NCBI RefSeq assembly: GCF_028690125.1
Contig: NZ_JAQVBV010000006.1
Coordinates: forward strand, 124,001 to 188,000
Direction of reading: 5' to 3'
DNA: 64,000 nt
Source of the DNA: Bacteroides sp.
GTDB lineage: Bacteria; Bacteroidota; Bacteroidia; Bacteroidales; Bacteroidaceae
The notes beneath the pieces are model-generated. The model was not told the DNA's origin. It worked only from the letters and a program-made list of their open reading frames with translations, and did not search any database. This document shows, one piece after another, positions 1 through 9,857 of this stretch (positions within the stretch are counted from its first letter, which is position 1; the number at the start of each line of letters is the position of its first letter). The translations under genes and the position numbers were made by a program.

Positions 1-387
1 ATATTGAATTGCTTGTGCTTTCAGTGTGTCGTTTCCGGTCAGCTCATAAGCGTACCATAAAGAACCGGGGAAGAAACCGCTTGTCCAATCGTGGACACTG
101 CAAAGTCGGCGTTTTCCTAGTTCTTCGGCAACAGGCTGTGCGCGAAGTGAGTCTTTGAAAGTCAATGAATCTCTTTCCAACTGGCGGCAGAGGAAATTCA
201 TATCATAACCTGTACGGATAGAACGTGGAAGCAGCCCGGTAGAATCAATTTCTTCTGCCGTGAGTTGCAGTTGTGCAGAAGCCGCGTCCAGTCCTTTCTT
301 AATCCAACTGTAGTCTTCCTTTGGAGTTGTCTGGCACGAAGCGAGTGCGAGCGTAACCGAAGTAAAGAGAACAAGTTTCTTTTTCAT
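1..387 (-). CDS. GH88 unsaturated glucuronyl hydrolase, N-terminal 129 residues (cut by window start)
   Basis: Only the N-terminal part is in the window. The product starts MKKKLVLF and has a lipoprotein-type leader ending LALASCQ. Around residue 100 it carries VHDWTSGFFPGSLWYAYE, a hallmark segment of GH88 enzymes that includes a conserved active-site Asp (family knowledge). GH88 enzymes remove the 4,5-unsaturated uronic acid left by polysaccharide lyases. This fits its place downstream of SusC/SusD and a PL12 lyase on the same strand. An in-frame ATG nine bases upstream (396) could instead be the start. It is separated from susD by 193 bases that hold a hairpin and a -7 element, so it may be partly transcribed on its own. 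The family call is strong; heparin/heparan oligosaccharide as substrate is inferred from context. Confidence 0.85.
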   Translation of the reverse strand, partial: MKKKLVLFTSVTLALASCQTTPKEDYSWIKKGLDAASAQLQLTAEEIDSTGLLPRSIRTGYDMNFLCRQLERDSLTFKDSLRAQPVAEELGKRRLCSVHDWTSGFFPGSLWYAYELTGNDTLKAQAIQY

Positions 388-432
388 GTTATTCATTTTA
401 AGTGATTGTTTTTTGAAATTTTGTAACTGACA

Positions 433-440
433 CAAAAGTA
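433..440 (-). promoter_or_regulatory. Possible internal -7 element for the GH88 gene
   Basis: Minus strand reads TACTTTTG, an exact match to the Bacteroides TAnnTTTG -7 consensus, 45 bases before the GH88 start. No TTTG lies at the usual 19-21 base distance upstream, so the promoter is incomplete or activator dependent. Confidence 0.4.
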
Positions 441-531
441 GGGGATGAGTCTGACTTGGTGTGGCAGGAATGTTGAAAAGGCATTTAAATCGGACTTTTC
501 AACTTTAAGTTTTGTTGAAAATGGTTTTAAT

Positions 532-572
532 ATTCTCCAATATGCTTCGGAATAAAGCATATTGAAGAGAAT
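532..572 (-). terminator. Stem-loop between susD and GH88 gene
   Basis: ATTCTC plus CAATATGC pairs with GCATATTG plus GAGAAT around an 11-base loop, with a 2-base bulge: 14 base pairs in all. It begins just after the susD stop codon. No clean U-tract follows on the minus strand, so it may attenuate or stabilise the upstream mRNA rather than terminate fully. Confidence 0.45.
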
Positions 573-580
573 TCTATGGT

Positions 581-2263
581 TTATTTCCAACCGGGATTCT
601 GGTTGAATAATATGCATAAATCCATTTCGTGTTGTGGGATAGGAAGTAATTCGTGCTTGTTCTTCACCGTATATTGTTGAACAAGATATCTGAAACTATC
701 GCCATCTGTTACCCACCAGTCAGCCAATGCAGAACGAGTTTTTTGAACGGTTTCGTAATAGATACCCCAACGTACTAAGTCCATGCGGCGATGGCCTTCA
801 AATGCTAATTCATAGGCGCGCTCCTTTTGGATAGCTTCCCGGAATCCCTGTTCGTCCAACCCCTGTGGAATATCGCATTCGCTGGTATTACCCGGATATC
901 CATATCCACGGCGGCGTACTTCATTGATAGCTGCATATGCTTCGGTGGTAGGTCCGTGTTTCCATTCGTTCAATGCTTCTGCATACAATAATAATACATC
1001 GGCATAACGAAGAAAATACCAATTGACGTTAGACCTGTCATTGTTTATCAGTTTTCCTGTTGTCACGTATTTTTCAATATCCCATTTGGCAGGGGTGAAG
1101 TTTTGTTTGTTTTTTTGTTCCTTGATAGGATCAGCATCTTTCGCATTTGCCACATCTTCTGAGTCTGTGGCTTTGGCTGCCCACAATATATGGTTATCAT
1201 CGTACTTGTAATTAGCTATCGAGAGGTCACGACGTAAGTCATTTTTGTTTTTTTCTTCTCTCCAATCCAATACAAACGTATGAACTGCTTTCTGATTTCC
1301 AGCAGAACTTCCGCGAACACCTGCAATTGCAGTCGTTTTTACTCCGTTCCATTTTCCAATACGTCCCACAGGATCTCCGGAACCGGATACTGTTGGTGAA
1401 TAGAATGAGATTTCAATGAGGCTTTCTGCCGGATTCCATACACCATTGCAGGTATTCTTCCACAATTGTTCGTAACTGGACAGTAAAGAGTGTTTTCCCG
1501 AATTAATGAGGATGCTTGCGGTTTTTGCAGCATCTTCCCATTTCGCTGTATTTCTTACGGGATATCCCGCCCAGGTAGCATATACTTTTGTTAATAAACC
1601 AAGTGCGGCCCCTTTTGAAAAACGGTATTGAGCACTTTCGCGGAGTTGGTCGTCTACGGCATAAGGCAAAACATCTGCAGCATAAAGTAAGTCGCTTTCA
1701 ATAAACTCATAGACTTTGTCCGGTGTTGCCTGTACAAAGGTTGCAGGTGCTTGATGAGACATTGCTGTATTCGTCATCAAAGTGATATTTCCATATCTCC
1801 GTATTAATTCAAAGTAGAACATAGCCCGCAATGCTCTGGCTTCGGCAATATAAAGCGTGGCTAACTTTTTGTCTGTACTGGAATAATTTTGCATTTTATT
1901 AGAAATGCGTTCCAGGAAATCGTTTGCTCTGTATACTCCTTTATATAATACTTCCCATACTTGCTGCACTTCCATTTGTGTGGTAGGAAATGCGTTATTG
2001 GCTATGATACGATAGTTGGTAATGTCGGAACCTTCTCCTTGCATGATATCTGTTCCCATGTTGAACAAAAGAGAAAGATAGTAGCCGTATGCAGCATCTT
2101 CAACATTTGTGCGGTATACACCTAACAATACATCTTTTGCTTCACGGGCATTATTCATATAATTTTTCTTTTCCACTTCAGTTCTGTCCTCCTCTTGCAG
2201 TGAGCACGAGGATGGCAATATAAATAAAACCGACAGGGCTATATAATATATAATTTTTTTCAT
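581..2263 (-). CDS. SusD-like outer-membrane glycan-binding lipoprotein (heparin locus)
   Basis: 560 residues. The signal peptide ends in a lipobox-like LPSSCS, so the mature protein should be lipid-anchored at Cys20. The TPR-rich N-terminal half and the C-terminal pattern (ERAYELAFEGHRRMDLVRWG, then LLPIPQHEMD and NQNPGW) are typical of the SusD/RagB family. SusD proteins sit as a lid on the partner SusC channel and bind the glycan. The gene follows susC by 16 bases in the same operon. The same gene order (PL12, surface binder, SusC, SusD, GH88) occurs in the B. thetaiotaomicron heparin/heparan sulfate locus, as far as I recall (BT4662-BT4658). Family call is firm; glycan specificity is inferred from neighbours. 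Confidence 0.93.
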   Translation of the reverse strand: MKKIIYYIALSVLFILPSSCSLQEEDRTEVEKKNYMNNAREAKDVLLGVYRTNVEDAAYGYYLSLLFNMGTDIMQGEGSDITNYRIIANNAFPTTQMEVQQVWEVLYKGVYRANDFLERISNKMQNYSSTDKKLATLYIAEARALRAMFYFELIRRYGNITLMTNTAMSHQAPATFVQATPDKVYEFIESDLLYAADVLPYAVDDQLRESAQYRFSKGAALGLLTKVYATWAGYPVRNTAKWEDAAKTASILINSGKHSLLSSYEQLWKNTCNGVWNPAESLIEISFYSPTVSGSGDPVGRIGKWNGVKTTAIAGVRGSSAGNQKAVHTFVLDWREEKNKNDLRRDLSIANYKYDDNHILWAAKATDSEDVANAKDADPIKEQKNKQNFTPAKWDIEKYVTTGKLINNDRSNVNWYFLRYADVLLLYAEALNEWKHGPTTEAYAAINEVRRRGYGYPGNTSECDIPQGLDEQGFREAIQKERAYELAFEGHRRMDLVRWGIYYETVQKTRSALADWWVTDGDSFRYLVQQYTVKNKHELLPIPQHEMDLCILFNQNPGWK

Positions 2264-2279
2264 ATCGTTTTTTTATGAA

Positions 2280-5200
2280 TTAGAATTGTAAATCGATACC
2301 AAATGTGAATACTTTACTCTTTGGATAAGCTCCCCAATCCAATCCCGGAGTCATCGGACTGTTGCTTGCCGAGTTTACTTCCGGATCATATCCACTATAT
2401 TTGCTGAGGCAGAACAGATTCTGTCCGGTTGCATATACACGTAGTTTGGAAACGAAGAATTTACGTGTCCATTTGTTAGGCAAGGTATAACCTAATGTAA
2501 TATTCTTCAAACGAAGGAACGAACCGTCTTCGATAAAACGTGAGTATACATCATTTACAATATATCCGTCATAAGAAGGTACTTTGTTTGAAGCGTTTGT
2601 CGGAGTCCAGCGGTCGGCTACTTCAGCTAGAAGGTTTTTACGTTGGCTGTTACTTTGAGTTGCATACAAACGAGTTGCATTATAAACATCGTTTCCATAG
2701 TTGAACTGGAACATAACACTTAAATCAACGCCTTTATAGTTGAAAGTATTGGTGAAACCACCATACCATTTAGGCAGAGCATTACCGATGACTGTACGGT
2801 CATTAGTCGTAATGATTCCGTCACCATCCTGATCTTTATATTTAACTGCACCCGGTTTTAATTTGTTGGCTCCAAGACGGGCATTGTTGGTAATTCCTTC
2901 TTTCAGCACCAGTTTACCATCGGGGGTTGTGTTGAAATCCGAACTTTGATAGATTCCGTCAAACTCGTATCCATAAATCAAACCTAATGATTTTCCGACA
3001 GTTGCAATGTAATCATTGGCAGTGAAGTTGCTGTCAAAACCGGAACGTGCATACATTGACTCTACACCCGAAGCCAAAGATTTCAGTGAGTTCCTGATAA
3101 ATGATATGTTGAAATTCGTTTGCCAGGTAAAGTCTTTAGTTTGGATATTGGTGCTGTTCAAACTGAGTTCGATACCTTTGTTCTGAATCTTTCCTACGTT
3201 TTGAATTTGTGAATCAAAACCGGTTACGTGTGCTAATGATTGTGCCAACAATAAGTCTTTAGTATTTTTGATGAAAAAGTCTGCTGTAAGATTCAGACGG
3301 CTGTCAAAGAAAGCAAGGTCTAGGCCCAGATTAACTGTACTTGAACCTTCCCATTTCAGATTTGAATTTCTTAATTGTTTAGGAGTCAGTACGGTAAGTG
3401 AGTTGTTCCCAACTCCATATTTACTGGCTTCATATAAATCCAAAGACAAATAATTTGAAATGCGGTCATTACCTACTGTCCCCCAGCCTAAACGAACTTT
3501 GAAGTTGGACAACCAAGTGAGATCTTTCATGAATGCTTCTTCAGACACACGCCATGCGGCAGAGAATGAAGGGAAATATCCCCATTTATGCTTGTTGGAG
3601 AATACCGTAGAACCGTCTGCACGAATGGTTGCAGTAAGTAAATAACGATTGTCATAGTTATAATTACTACGTGCAAAGAATGATAATAAAGTCTTATCAT
3701 TGAAACTGCTTTCTACTCTACTAGGGGTAGCACCTAGACCAAGATTGTCGTTTTCCAGATTATCAAAAGGAAAATCCATTGATTCGCCCAGTAAGTACTC
3801 AGTACCTTTGTAAGAAACTTCATGACCTAACATGACATCATAGTTATGTTTTTTGATCTTCTGTTTCCAAGTGATGTTGTTGTAGTTAGTCCAACGTAAA
3901 TCACGTCCCATCTGGGTACGTCCGTAAGGCTTCTGACCATTACGATAGGCTTCTTTGGAACCTTCTTTGTAGAATATATCAGTGCGGTTGTTAGTTGTAT
4001 TATAAGTTCCCGCTGTTTTGAAAGTCAATCCTTTCATAATCTGCCAGGTTATAGAAGCATTACCCGACCACATTTCTGCACGTTTGTTGTTTGTCACAGA
4101 TTCAGTCTGCATCACAGGATTAACCTGTGCGAGGCTTTCACCTGTTTCGAGCATTTCCGGGTCAATAGCAGTATGCAATAATTCATCATCAGTCAATTTC
4201 AAACCACCTGTTGGGCGGGCACTGAGAATTTGAGCCAGCATATTGAAACGACCGGAATCACCGGATGTTCCCACTCCTTTACGGTTGGTTTGTACATAGT
4301 TGATAGTAGCGTCGAATGAGAGGCTCTTATTTATTTTCTGATTGAAGCGTACCTTAGCTGTTGTTTTATCAAAGCCACTATTGTTGAAGATGCCATTTTC
4401 ACCATAACGGGAGAAGGAAGCTGTATATTTGGTGTCATCATTGCCTCCTGAGATAGAGAAGTTATGATCTTGTGACCAAGTGGGATTAAACGTTTCACTT
4501 TGCCAGTCCACCCCTGATAGTCCGATATAATCATCTAGCGATTGATACTTATAGGGAATGCCGTTCTCGTCATTGCCCGACTTGTAATAACTGCCCAGAA
4601 GATCCTTATTCACTTCTCCCTGTAACTTAACGAATTCATAAGGAGAAAGAACATCCAGTGTCTTAGAAATTTTGCGATAACTGGCAGAGCCATTATAAGT
4701 AATCACCGGTTTCCCGCTTTTTCCTGATTTAGTTGTAATCATAACGACACCATTTGCAGCACGAGCGCCGTAGATAGCAGCAGATGAAGCGTCCTTCAAT
4801 ACTTCAATAGATTCAATATCCGAGTTAGACAAGTGGTCAATGTCGTCTACCTGAAACCCGTCTACAATATAAAGGGGAGAAGAATCACCTGTCAATGTTC
4901 CGACACCACGTATATTGATGCTGAAACCCGCACCCGGAGTACCGTCGGTCGAAGTGATTTGCACACCGGCAATCTGTCCTCCCAATGCTCCTGCTACAGA
5001 GCTGGTATGGAAATTGGCTATATCTTTTGCGCCAACCGAAGCAACAGACCCGGTAAGGTCACTACGTTTCATTGCTCCATAACCAACAACGATTACTTCG
5101 TCCAATGTTTGATTGTCCGGCATCATCTTAATGTTGATGGAGTTTTGACCATTGAATTTAAATTCCTGCGTTTGGTATCCGATATAAGAAATAGTGATGG

Positions 5201-5429
5201 TAGCACCCTTTTTTGCATTTACGCTAAAGTTACCGTCAAAATCGGTAATGCCTCCGGTGGCAGTTCCTTTCACCTGAATCGTTACTCCAATGAGTGGAGT
5301 GTTTGTTTCATCTACGACTACGCCTTTTACAGCTATTTCCTGGGCGTATACGCTGATTGTGAGAATCAGTGCCAAGAGGGTGAACCACCCTCTTGTGCTA
5401 ATTGATTTAAATAGATTTATATAGTGCAT
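2280..5429 (-). CDS. SusC-like TonB-dependent glycan importer (heparin locus)
   Basis: 1049 residues, usual length for SusC. A signal peptide ends near VYAQE. A carboxypeptidase-regulatory-like (CarbopepD_reg_2) domain follows at about residues 32-110 (KGVVVDETNTPLIGVTI). Next come a TonB-box-like DEVIVVGYG and a plug domain with IRGVGTLTGDSSPLYIVDG and EVLKDASSAAIYGARAANG. The rest is a beta barrel ending in the aromatic motif FTFGIDLQF. It should import oligosaccharides across the outer membrane with the adjacent SusD, powered by TonB. It lies 21 bases after the surface glycan-binding gene and 16 before susD. No odd features seen. Confidence 0.95.
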   Translation of the reverse strand: MHYINLFKSISTRGWFTLLALILTISVYAQEIAVKGVVVDETNTPLIGVTIQVKGTATGGITDFDGNFSVNAKKGATITISYIGYQTQEFKFNGQNSINIKMMPDNQTLDEVIVVGYGAMKRSDLTGSVASVGAKDIANFHTSSVAGALGGQIAGVQITSTDGTPGAGFSINIRGVGTLTGDSSPLYIVDGFQVDDIDHLSNSDIESIEVLKDASSAAIYGARAANGVVMITTKSGKSGKPVITYNGSASYRKISKTLDVLSPYEFVKLQGEVNKDLLGSYYKSGNDENGIPYKYQSLDDYIGLSGVDWQSETFNPTWSQDHNFSISGGNDDTKYTASFSRYGENGIFNNSGFDKTTAKVRFNQKINKSLSFDATINYVQTNRKGVGTSGDSGRFNMLAQILSARPTGGLKLTDDELLHTAIDPEMLETGESLAQVNPVMQTESVTNNKRAEMWSGNASITWQIMKGLTFKTAGTYNTTNNRTDIFYKEGSKEAYRNGQKPYGRTQMGRDLRWTNYNNITWKQKIKKHNYDVMLGHEVSYKGTEYLLGESMDFPFDNLENDNLGLGATPSRVESSFNDKTLLSFFARSNYNYDNRYLLTATIRADGSTVFSNKHKWGYFPSFSAAWRVSEEAFMKDLTWLSNFKVRLGWGTVGNDRISNYLSLDLYEASKYGVGNNSLTVLTPKQLRNSNLKWEGSSTVNLGLDLAFFDSRLNLTADFFIKNTKDLLLAQSLAHVTGFDSQIQNVGKIQNKGIELSLNSTNIQTKDFTWQTNFNISFIRNSLKSLASGVESMYARSGFDSNFTANDYIATVGKSLGLIYGYEFDGIYQSSDFNTTPDGKLVLKEGITNNARLGANKLKPGAVKYKDQDGDGIITTNDRTVIGNALPKWYGGFTNTFNYKGVDLSVMFQFNYGNDVYNATRLYATQSNSQRKNLLAEVADRWTPTNASNKVPSYDGYIVNDVYSRFIEDGSFLRLKNITLGYTLPNKWTRKFFVSKLRVYATGQNLFCLSKYSGYDPEVNSASNSPMTPGLDWGAYPKSKVFTFGIDLQF

Positions 5430-5450
5430 AATATATAATATTGCAGTTTG

Positions 5451-7736
5451 TTATTTAACGTTCGTATCTAACCATATTACAAATGGGAAAGATTTGATAC
5501 CTTTATCTTTCAAACCATTAGTTACACCTTCTGCCGAATAAGTCATCTGAGCAATGAAGAATCCGTTTGCCCAACCATGATCATACCAAACTGACGGGTT
5601 TACTACGACAGCGCATTTTCCGCTTGTACTGTTGTCTACATATGCTAAAGTCTTTTTGCTGGCAATGGTTTCTCCTGCTCCGCTATAATATGCAACAGGA
5701 TCTTTTGCACTGGTACTGGCTTTCGAGTCATATTTATACCACAAGTTCTTCAAGAAAGGATTCGTTGAATCTTTAGCGTCCAAAGTTCCGGTTTCGTGTG
5801 ATGTTCCATCCGGTTCGGGGCTGGGTAATGCTTCGTCATTTTCTGTACGTGCTCCACCCATATTATAATAGTAGAATGTACGTGCATAGTCCATTGTCAA
5901 TTTAGAAACATCTGCCAGTCCAACAGCTTCCGGAGTGTTTGAACGTCCTCCAAGTTTCGGTGATACGTGCAATACAAAAGGAGTATATTCAATTCTTATA
6001 CCATTATTTTCTGCTCTGGAGAAGTGTACAAACACAGGAACACTTCTTGTTACCGAAGTAGGATCACCGGCATCTCCGGTAGTTGCTGTTACTATTACTA
6101 CATCTGCGAAAGACATATCTTTGTCATTCCAACCGGTAAAGGTCAATGCTCCGTTTCTGAATGTAGCACCTACTTTTCTTGCCTTTTGTACAGACCATGT
6201 CACTTTTACACCGCTCTTGATATCTGTTCTCGGAGTAATAGCTTCGATTTCGCCGGAGCTTCTGTAACGGAATTGATTAGCATATTCCTCTCCTTCCAGT
6301 GCTGTTCCTCCTGCTCCTAAGTTATTTCCAAATTCGATATAACTGAAGTAGTTGGGATTTTCACCTACGTTTAGAGTTAATTCTGCTATCGTTGGAGTAG
6401 CTTCATCGCTTTTTGCATTTGTTGCTTTTACTTTAACCACATAAGATTTGATTTCTAAGGTGTGGCCTTTTTTTGCGGAAACTTTACCTGTTACTTTATC
6501 TATTGACAGTTGGTTACTCAGTTCTGCCGGCAGGTCTACAAACTCAAATCTGGGATCGTCACCGCTAATGGTAGGTTCAGCTTCAAATGCAACAGCCTGA
6601 ATAACTTCAGTTGCCGGGTAACTGAAATTGCTGATTGGTTCAATAAATTCTACTACTTCGAGAGTGAAAGCTTTGAAATCAACTCCTTCCGGACTGAAAT
6701 CATTTACTACATGAACGGTTACTTCATATACTTCACCATGTTTGAAACCGTGTCCGGCAGCAACGGAGATAACTCCAGTCTTCGGGTCAATGTTAAATTT
6801 CTCTTGTGCACTTCCTGTTCCTTCAACTCCGATAGATGTGACAGACTGTATAGAGTAAACGACTCCTTCTAATGAGCCTTTCAGTACGGGGGCATCACTT
6901 TTGTAACTGGTATTAGCATCTTGTTGGCTCGCTTCTTCCAGTTTTCCTCTTTCTGTAGGATAAGTCAGCCCCAAAGGCTTAGAGATCACATTGATTTCCA
7001 CAGCATTTTCGAAAATACCTTCTTCATCTTCTTCACCTACAACAGCCGTAGTCAGTTTTAAATCGAGTGTGTAAATTCCGGGTTCTATCTCTTTATTACC
7101 TTTTACTACCGATATTTTTCCGGTGTTATTGATAGCAAACAGTCCTGCTTTCTTATTATCGATTATTTCATCTCCTTTCCGCACATTTGCAATCAAATAG
7201 TTACGTATGCTGATATGTTCGCCATTCGTCGTTACTTGTGCAGTAGGAAGTTCTACGGTGCTCTCTGAATTGGTGATGTCATCGTATTCTACCTTTAACT
7301 GGCTCGGCTCTACGGTAATACCGTCCGGTACGGCTTTTAGGAAGTTTACTTCTACGATATCTTTAAATTCATAATACTGTCTTCCCGAAAGGCAGGAAAT
7401 AGAAATCTTATAGATTCCTACAGATAAGTTTTTAGTATTTTCAATAGAAATCTCTCCGGTAGAAGCGTTGATCTCATAACTACTTTCTCCGTAGGGTTCT
7501 CCTTCTAATGTTACCTGTGTAATGGCAAAGTCAGAAGGTGCACTACCTTTGTATGTAGGGCTTGCAATGGTTCCTACCATGGACGGACCAATGTCGGTCA
7601 TTCCAGTGTAATAGATAATAAACTTCGTGGAGTCGGTGGTCTCTGTTTCTGTACACGCACTATTAGCAATCACTAATGTGAACAGTATCAGGACTCCTAA
7701 CAGTCTTGAAGTAAGGTGTTGCATTCTAGGTTTCAT
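5451..7736 (-). CDS. Surface glycan-binding-type lipoprotein with repeated cadherin/Ig-like modules
   Basis: 761 residues with a leader ending VIANSACTE, so lipidation near Cys28 is likely. The body contains at least four modules that share a 'D-x-x-TG-x-I-S-V' signature: INASTGEISIE, AINNTGKISVV, IDPKTGVISVA and IDKVTGKVSAK. This is typical of cadherin-like beta-sandwich repeats. The C-terminal third has no repeat signature I can place and is rich in Tyr/Trp (FYYYNMGGARTEN), suggesting a binding domain. Its place between the PL12 gene (12 bases) and susC (21 bases) matches surface glycan-binding proteins of Sus-like loci. The heparan sulfate locus of B. thetaiotaomicron has such a protein at this position (BT4661, from memory). 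Direct heparin binding is inferred. Confidence 0.75.
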   Translation of the reverse strand: MKPRMQHLTSRLLGVLILFTLVIANSACTETETTDSTKFIIYYTGMTDIGPSMVGTIASPTYKGSAPSDFAITQVTLEGEPYGESSYEINASTGEISIENTKNLSVGIYKISISCLSGRQYYEFKDIVEVNFLKAVPDGITVEPSQLKVEYDDITNSESTVELPTAQVTTNGEHISIRNYLIANVRKGDEIIDNKKAGLFAINNTGKISVVKGNKEIEPGIYTLDLKLTTAVVGEEDEEGIFENAVEINVISKPLGLTYPTERGKLEEASQQDANTSYKSDAPVLKGSLEGVVYSIQSVTSIGVEGTGSAQEKFNIDPKTGVISVAAGHGFKHGEVYEVTVHVVNDFSPEGVDFKAFTLEVVEFIEPISNFSYPATEVIQAVAFEAEPTISGDDPRFEFVDLPAELSNQLSIDKVTGKVSAKKGHTLEIKSYVVKVKATNAKSDEATPTIAELTLNVGENPNYFSYIEFGNNLGAGGTALEGEEYANQFRYRSSGEIEAITPRTDIKSGVKVTWSVQKARKVGATFRNGALTFTGWNDKDMSFADVVIVTATTGDAGDPTSVTRSVPVFVHFSRAENNGIRIEYTPFVLHVSPKLGGRSNTPEAVGLADVSKLTMDYARTFYYYNMGGARTENDEALPSPEPDGTSHETGTLDAKDSTNPFLKNLWYKYDSKASTSAKDPVAYYSGAGETIASKKTLAYVDNSTSGKCAVVVNPSVWYDHGWANGFFIAQMTYSAEGVTNGLKDKGIKSFPFVIWLDTNVK

Positions 7737-7748
7737 TTTATAGTATTA

Positions 7749-9857
7749 TTAATTGAGTTCATAAGATAAAGGGTAATCAATTCCATTGATTGTCACATTT
7801 ACAGAAGCACCTTTATTGCTGTATCCCTGATCTGTAAACCGGGCATCAATGGTGGTGGTATCCGTACTTCCGTTTACCGGGAGTATAACTGTGATATAAC
7901 GTGCAGTTTCGTCTGCTTTTTTATCCATATCAATGGTATAAGATGCACGTTCGTTATAGTTGCCATCCACCAAATAGGCTATGCGTCCTGTAAAAGGTGA
8001 GCAGGTGATGTCTTTATTGGCAAAAGTGCGTACTACAATGTTGTTTCCATCTGCAAAAGCTGTGTGTACTCCGTTGTTTGCTTTGTCCACAACCACTTCA
8101 CTATTACTACCTTCGCACAGGTTGAAACTCAGATTTACTTTATTTTCAGCAGTACCTATTCCTTCGTCCACTAATACGATAAATTTTTTATTTACATAGA
8201 ATACTGCACGGCGGTGCTTAAAGTTATCATAGCCTTGGTTCTCGAATACTACCATTTCTGTAGTTCCTTCTTTTGAAGCTAGCAGTTTTCCGGCAGCAGC
8301 TTTGATATTTGATTTGTTCAATGACAAGGTATTATGTTTGTCGATACCACGGAACCAGTAACGCAGGTCGTTATTGCCACCACTGGTATAGTAAGTACAT
8401 ACGCCGGAATCCGGGAAGAAGTTACGTCCGTTATGGTAAAGCTCAAATGTTCCGTTATCCGCTTGGTTATGGCTGTATGCACTGAGAGAATTGGAGATAT
8501 CATTGCTGTTGTTATTGCTGAAAATCATAACAGTAGAAGTTGGGTCCCAGCCATTACGCAGTACATAAAATCCGGCTTGGTCGAATAACTTCATATCGTT
8601 ATTGGGTGTACGCCCATGAGCTGCTCCACCGTTGCCGGCAGTCTGCATATACTTCAGTTCTTCGCTGTCCGGGAACATTTCTACATATTGCTTGAAGTTT
8701 GTGTTCTTGAGGACATTCCGCGTACGGCTCCATGAGTCGTTGAACATAGGTACTACGTTATCAGAACCTTTTTTGAAATAGTTGGGGTAAGTGAAGTACA
8801 TCACTACTTCGGCTGCTTTGCGAAGTGGCTCTGTAAAGTTAGAAGGAAGTTTGCCGGTCAATTGATTGGCTTCAGCCAGCTTCATTGCTTCGTAGAAATT
8901 GGCTACAATACCTGTATGGTAATGAAGAGACAACTCTTTATGCCATCCGTCACTTAAGATCTGACTTTGTACTTGTTCGCCAAGTATTTTGTATCCAGTG
9001 TTCATCCATGTCTCTGCATTCTTGAATTCAGGCATTAATGTTCCGGCATACGCCAGTGCGTTAGCTTGTGAAATAAGTATATTACCATCATTATAAGGGT
9101 ATTCTACCAGGAAATCTGCTTGTTCTGCAAATTTCACCAGGAAGGCAGTAAGCCATTCGGGGGTAAAATTGATGGAATTCTTAAAGTATTCGATCAGCTG
9201 AACTTGTTCGCTGACACGGGTTGCTACTTGCAATTGCCACCATGAAGTTGTATTTGTTCCGGTTTCCGGTTTTGGATTATTTTCTATCCAGTTTTTGTAG
9301 ACTTCTATCCATGATGATATATATTTCTCATTTCCGCTGACACGATAAGCTTTTGCCTGAGGTATGAACCATTGGTGACGGTGAAGTTGTTTCTGGTATT
9401 CATCCGATGCACCTTCCGGGGAAAACGCCCAGTTGATTGTTCCGTCTTTCTTTACGGAATAAGGTTTTAATGTTGCGGCATCTTCATAGAAGTTGTTCAC
9501 ATGAAGACGGTAATTGTCCATTGCATAATCAGCCTTTTTCTGGTCTGCTTCTGTAATAGTCACATTAATAAGAGATAAACCGGGATTGGTAACATTGGTT
9601 CTTGTTCTATAATATTCTAATAAAGAGTTAGCTGCATAATAGTATTCACCCGCTTCATAGAATGCTTTTACTTTTTCTAATCCGGGGTAATTGAGATTAA
9701 TCATGTCGAATACTTTTGTATTAACGACATCATTCGGTTTAGTGTCGGGAAGCAGATCCACATCTATATTCCCGCCGGTTAATAGTTCATCGTCATCATC
9801 TGCGCATCCGGAAAATGCGAACAGAGCACAAAAACAAATAAAGAAGATGCTCTTCAT
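7749..9857 (-). CDS. PL12-family heparinase (heparin-sulfate lyase)
   Basis: 702 residues. The leader ends FAFSGCADDDDE, a lipobox followed by acidic residues, which resembles the Bacteroides lipoprotein export signal and suggests surface exposure. An alpha/alpha-toroid N-terminal half (about residues 50-380) includes YNDGNILISQANALAYAG and ELSLHYHTGIVANFYEA. A beta-sandwich C-terminal half includes AYSHNQADNGTFELYHNG and FRGIDKHNTLSL. These blocks hold the Asn, Tyr and His positions expected for catalysis and the metal-binding His region of heparinase II/III-type lyases. The enzyme cleaves heparan sulfate-like chains by beta-elimination. It is the first gene of the minus-strand operon. A recognisable -7 element lies about 46 bases upstream. 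Confidence 0.88.
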   Translation of the reverse strand: MKSIFFICFCALFAFSGCADDDDELLTGGNIDVDLLPDTKPNDVVNTKVFDMINLNYPGLEKVKAFYEAGEYYYAANSLLEYYRTRTNVTNPGLSLINVTITEADQKKADYAMDNYRLHVNNFYEDAATLKPYSVKKDGTINWAFSPEGASDEYQKQLHRHQWFIPQAKAYRVSGNEKYISSWIEVYKNWIENNPKPETGTNTTSWWQLQVATRVSEQVQLIEYFKNSINFTPEWLTAFLVKFAEQADFLVEYPYNDGNILISQANALAYAGTLMPEFKNAETWMNTGYKILGEQVQSQILSDGWHKELSLHYHTGIVANFYEAMKLAEANQLTGKLPSNFTEPLRKAAEVVMYFTYPNYFKKGSDNVVPMFNDSWSRTRNVLKNTNFKQYVEMFPDSEELKYMQTAGNGGAAHGRTPNNDMKLFDQAGFYVLRNGWDPTSTVMIFSNNNSNDISNSLSAYSHNQADNGTFELYHNGRNFFPDSGVCTYYTSGGNNDLRYWFRGIDKHNTLSLNKSNIKAAAGKLLASKEGTTEMVVFENQGYDNFKHRRAVFYVNKKFIVLVDEGIGTAENKVNLSFNLCEGSNSEVVVDKANNGVHTAFADGNNIVVRTFANKDITCSPFTGRIAYLVDGNYNERASYTIDMDKKADETARYITVILPVNGSTDTTTIDARFTDQGYSNKGASVNVTINGIDYPLSYELN

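Noticed and set aside
4833..5405. 190-codon plus-strand ORF
   Set aside because: It is antisense to the SusC plug and N-terminal domain, which is unambiguous.
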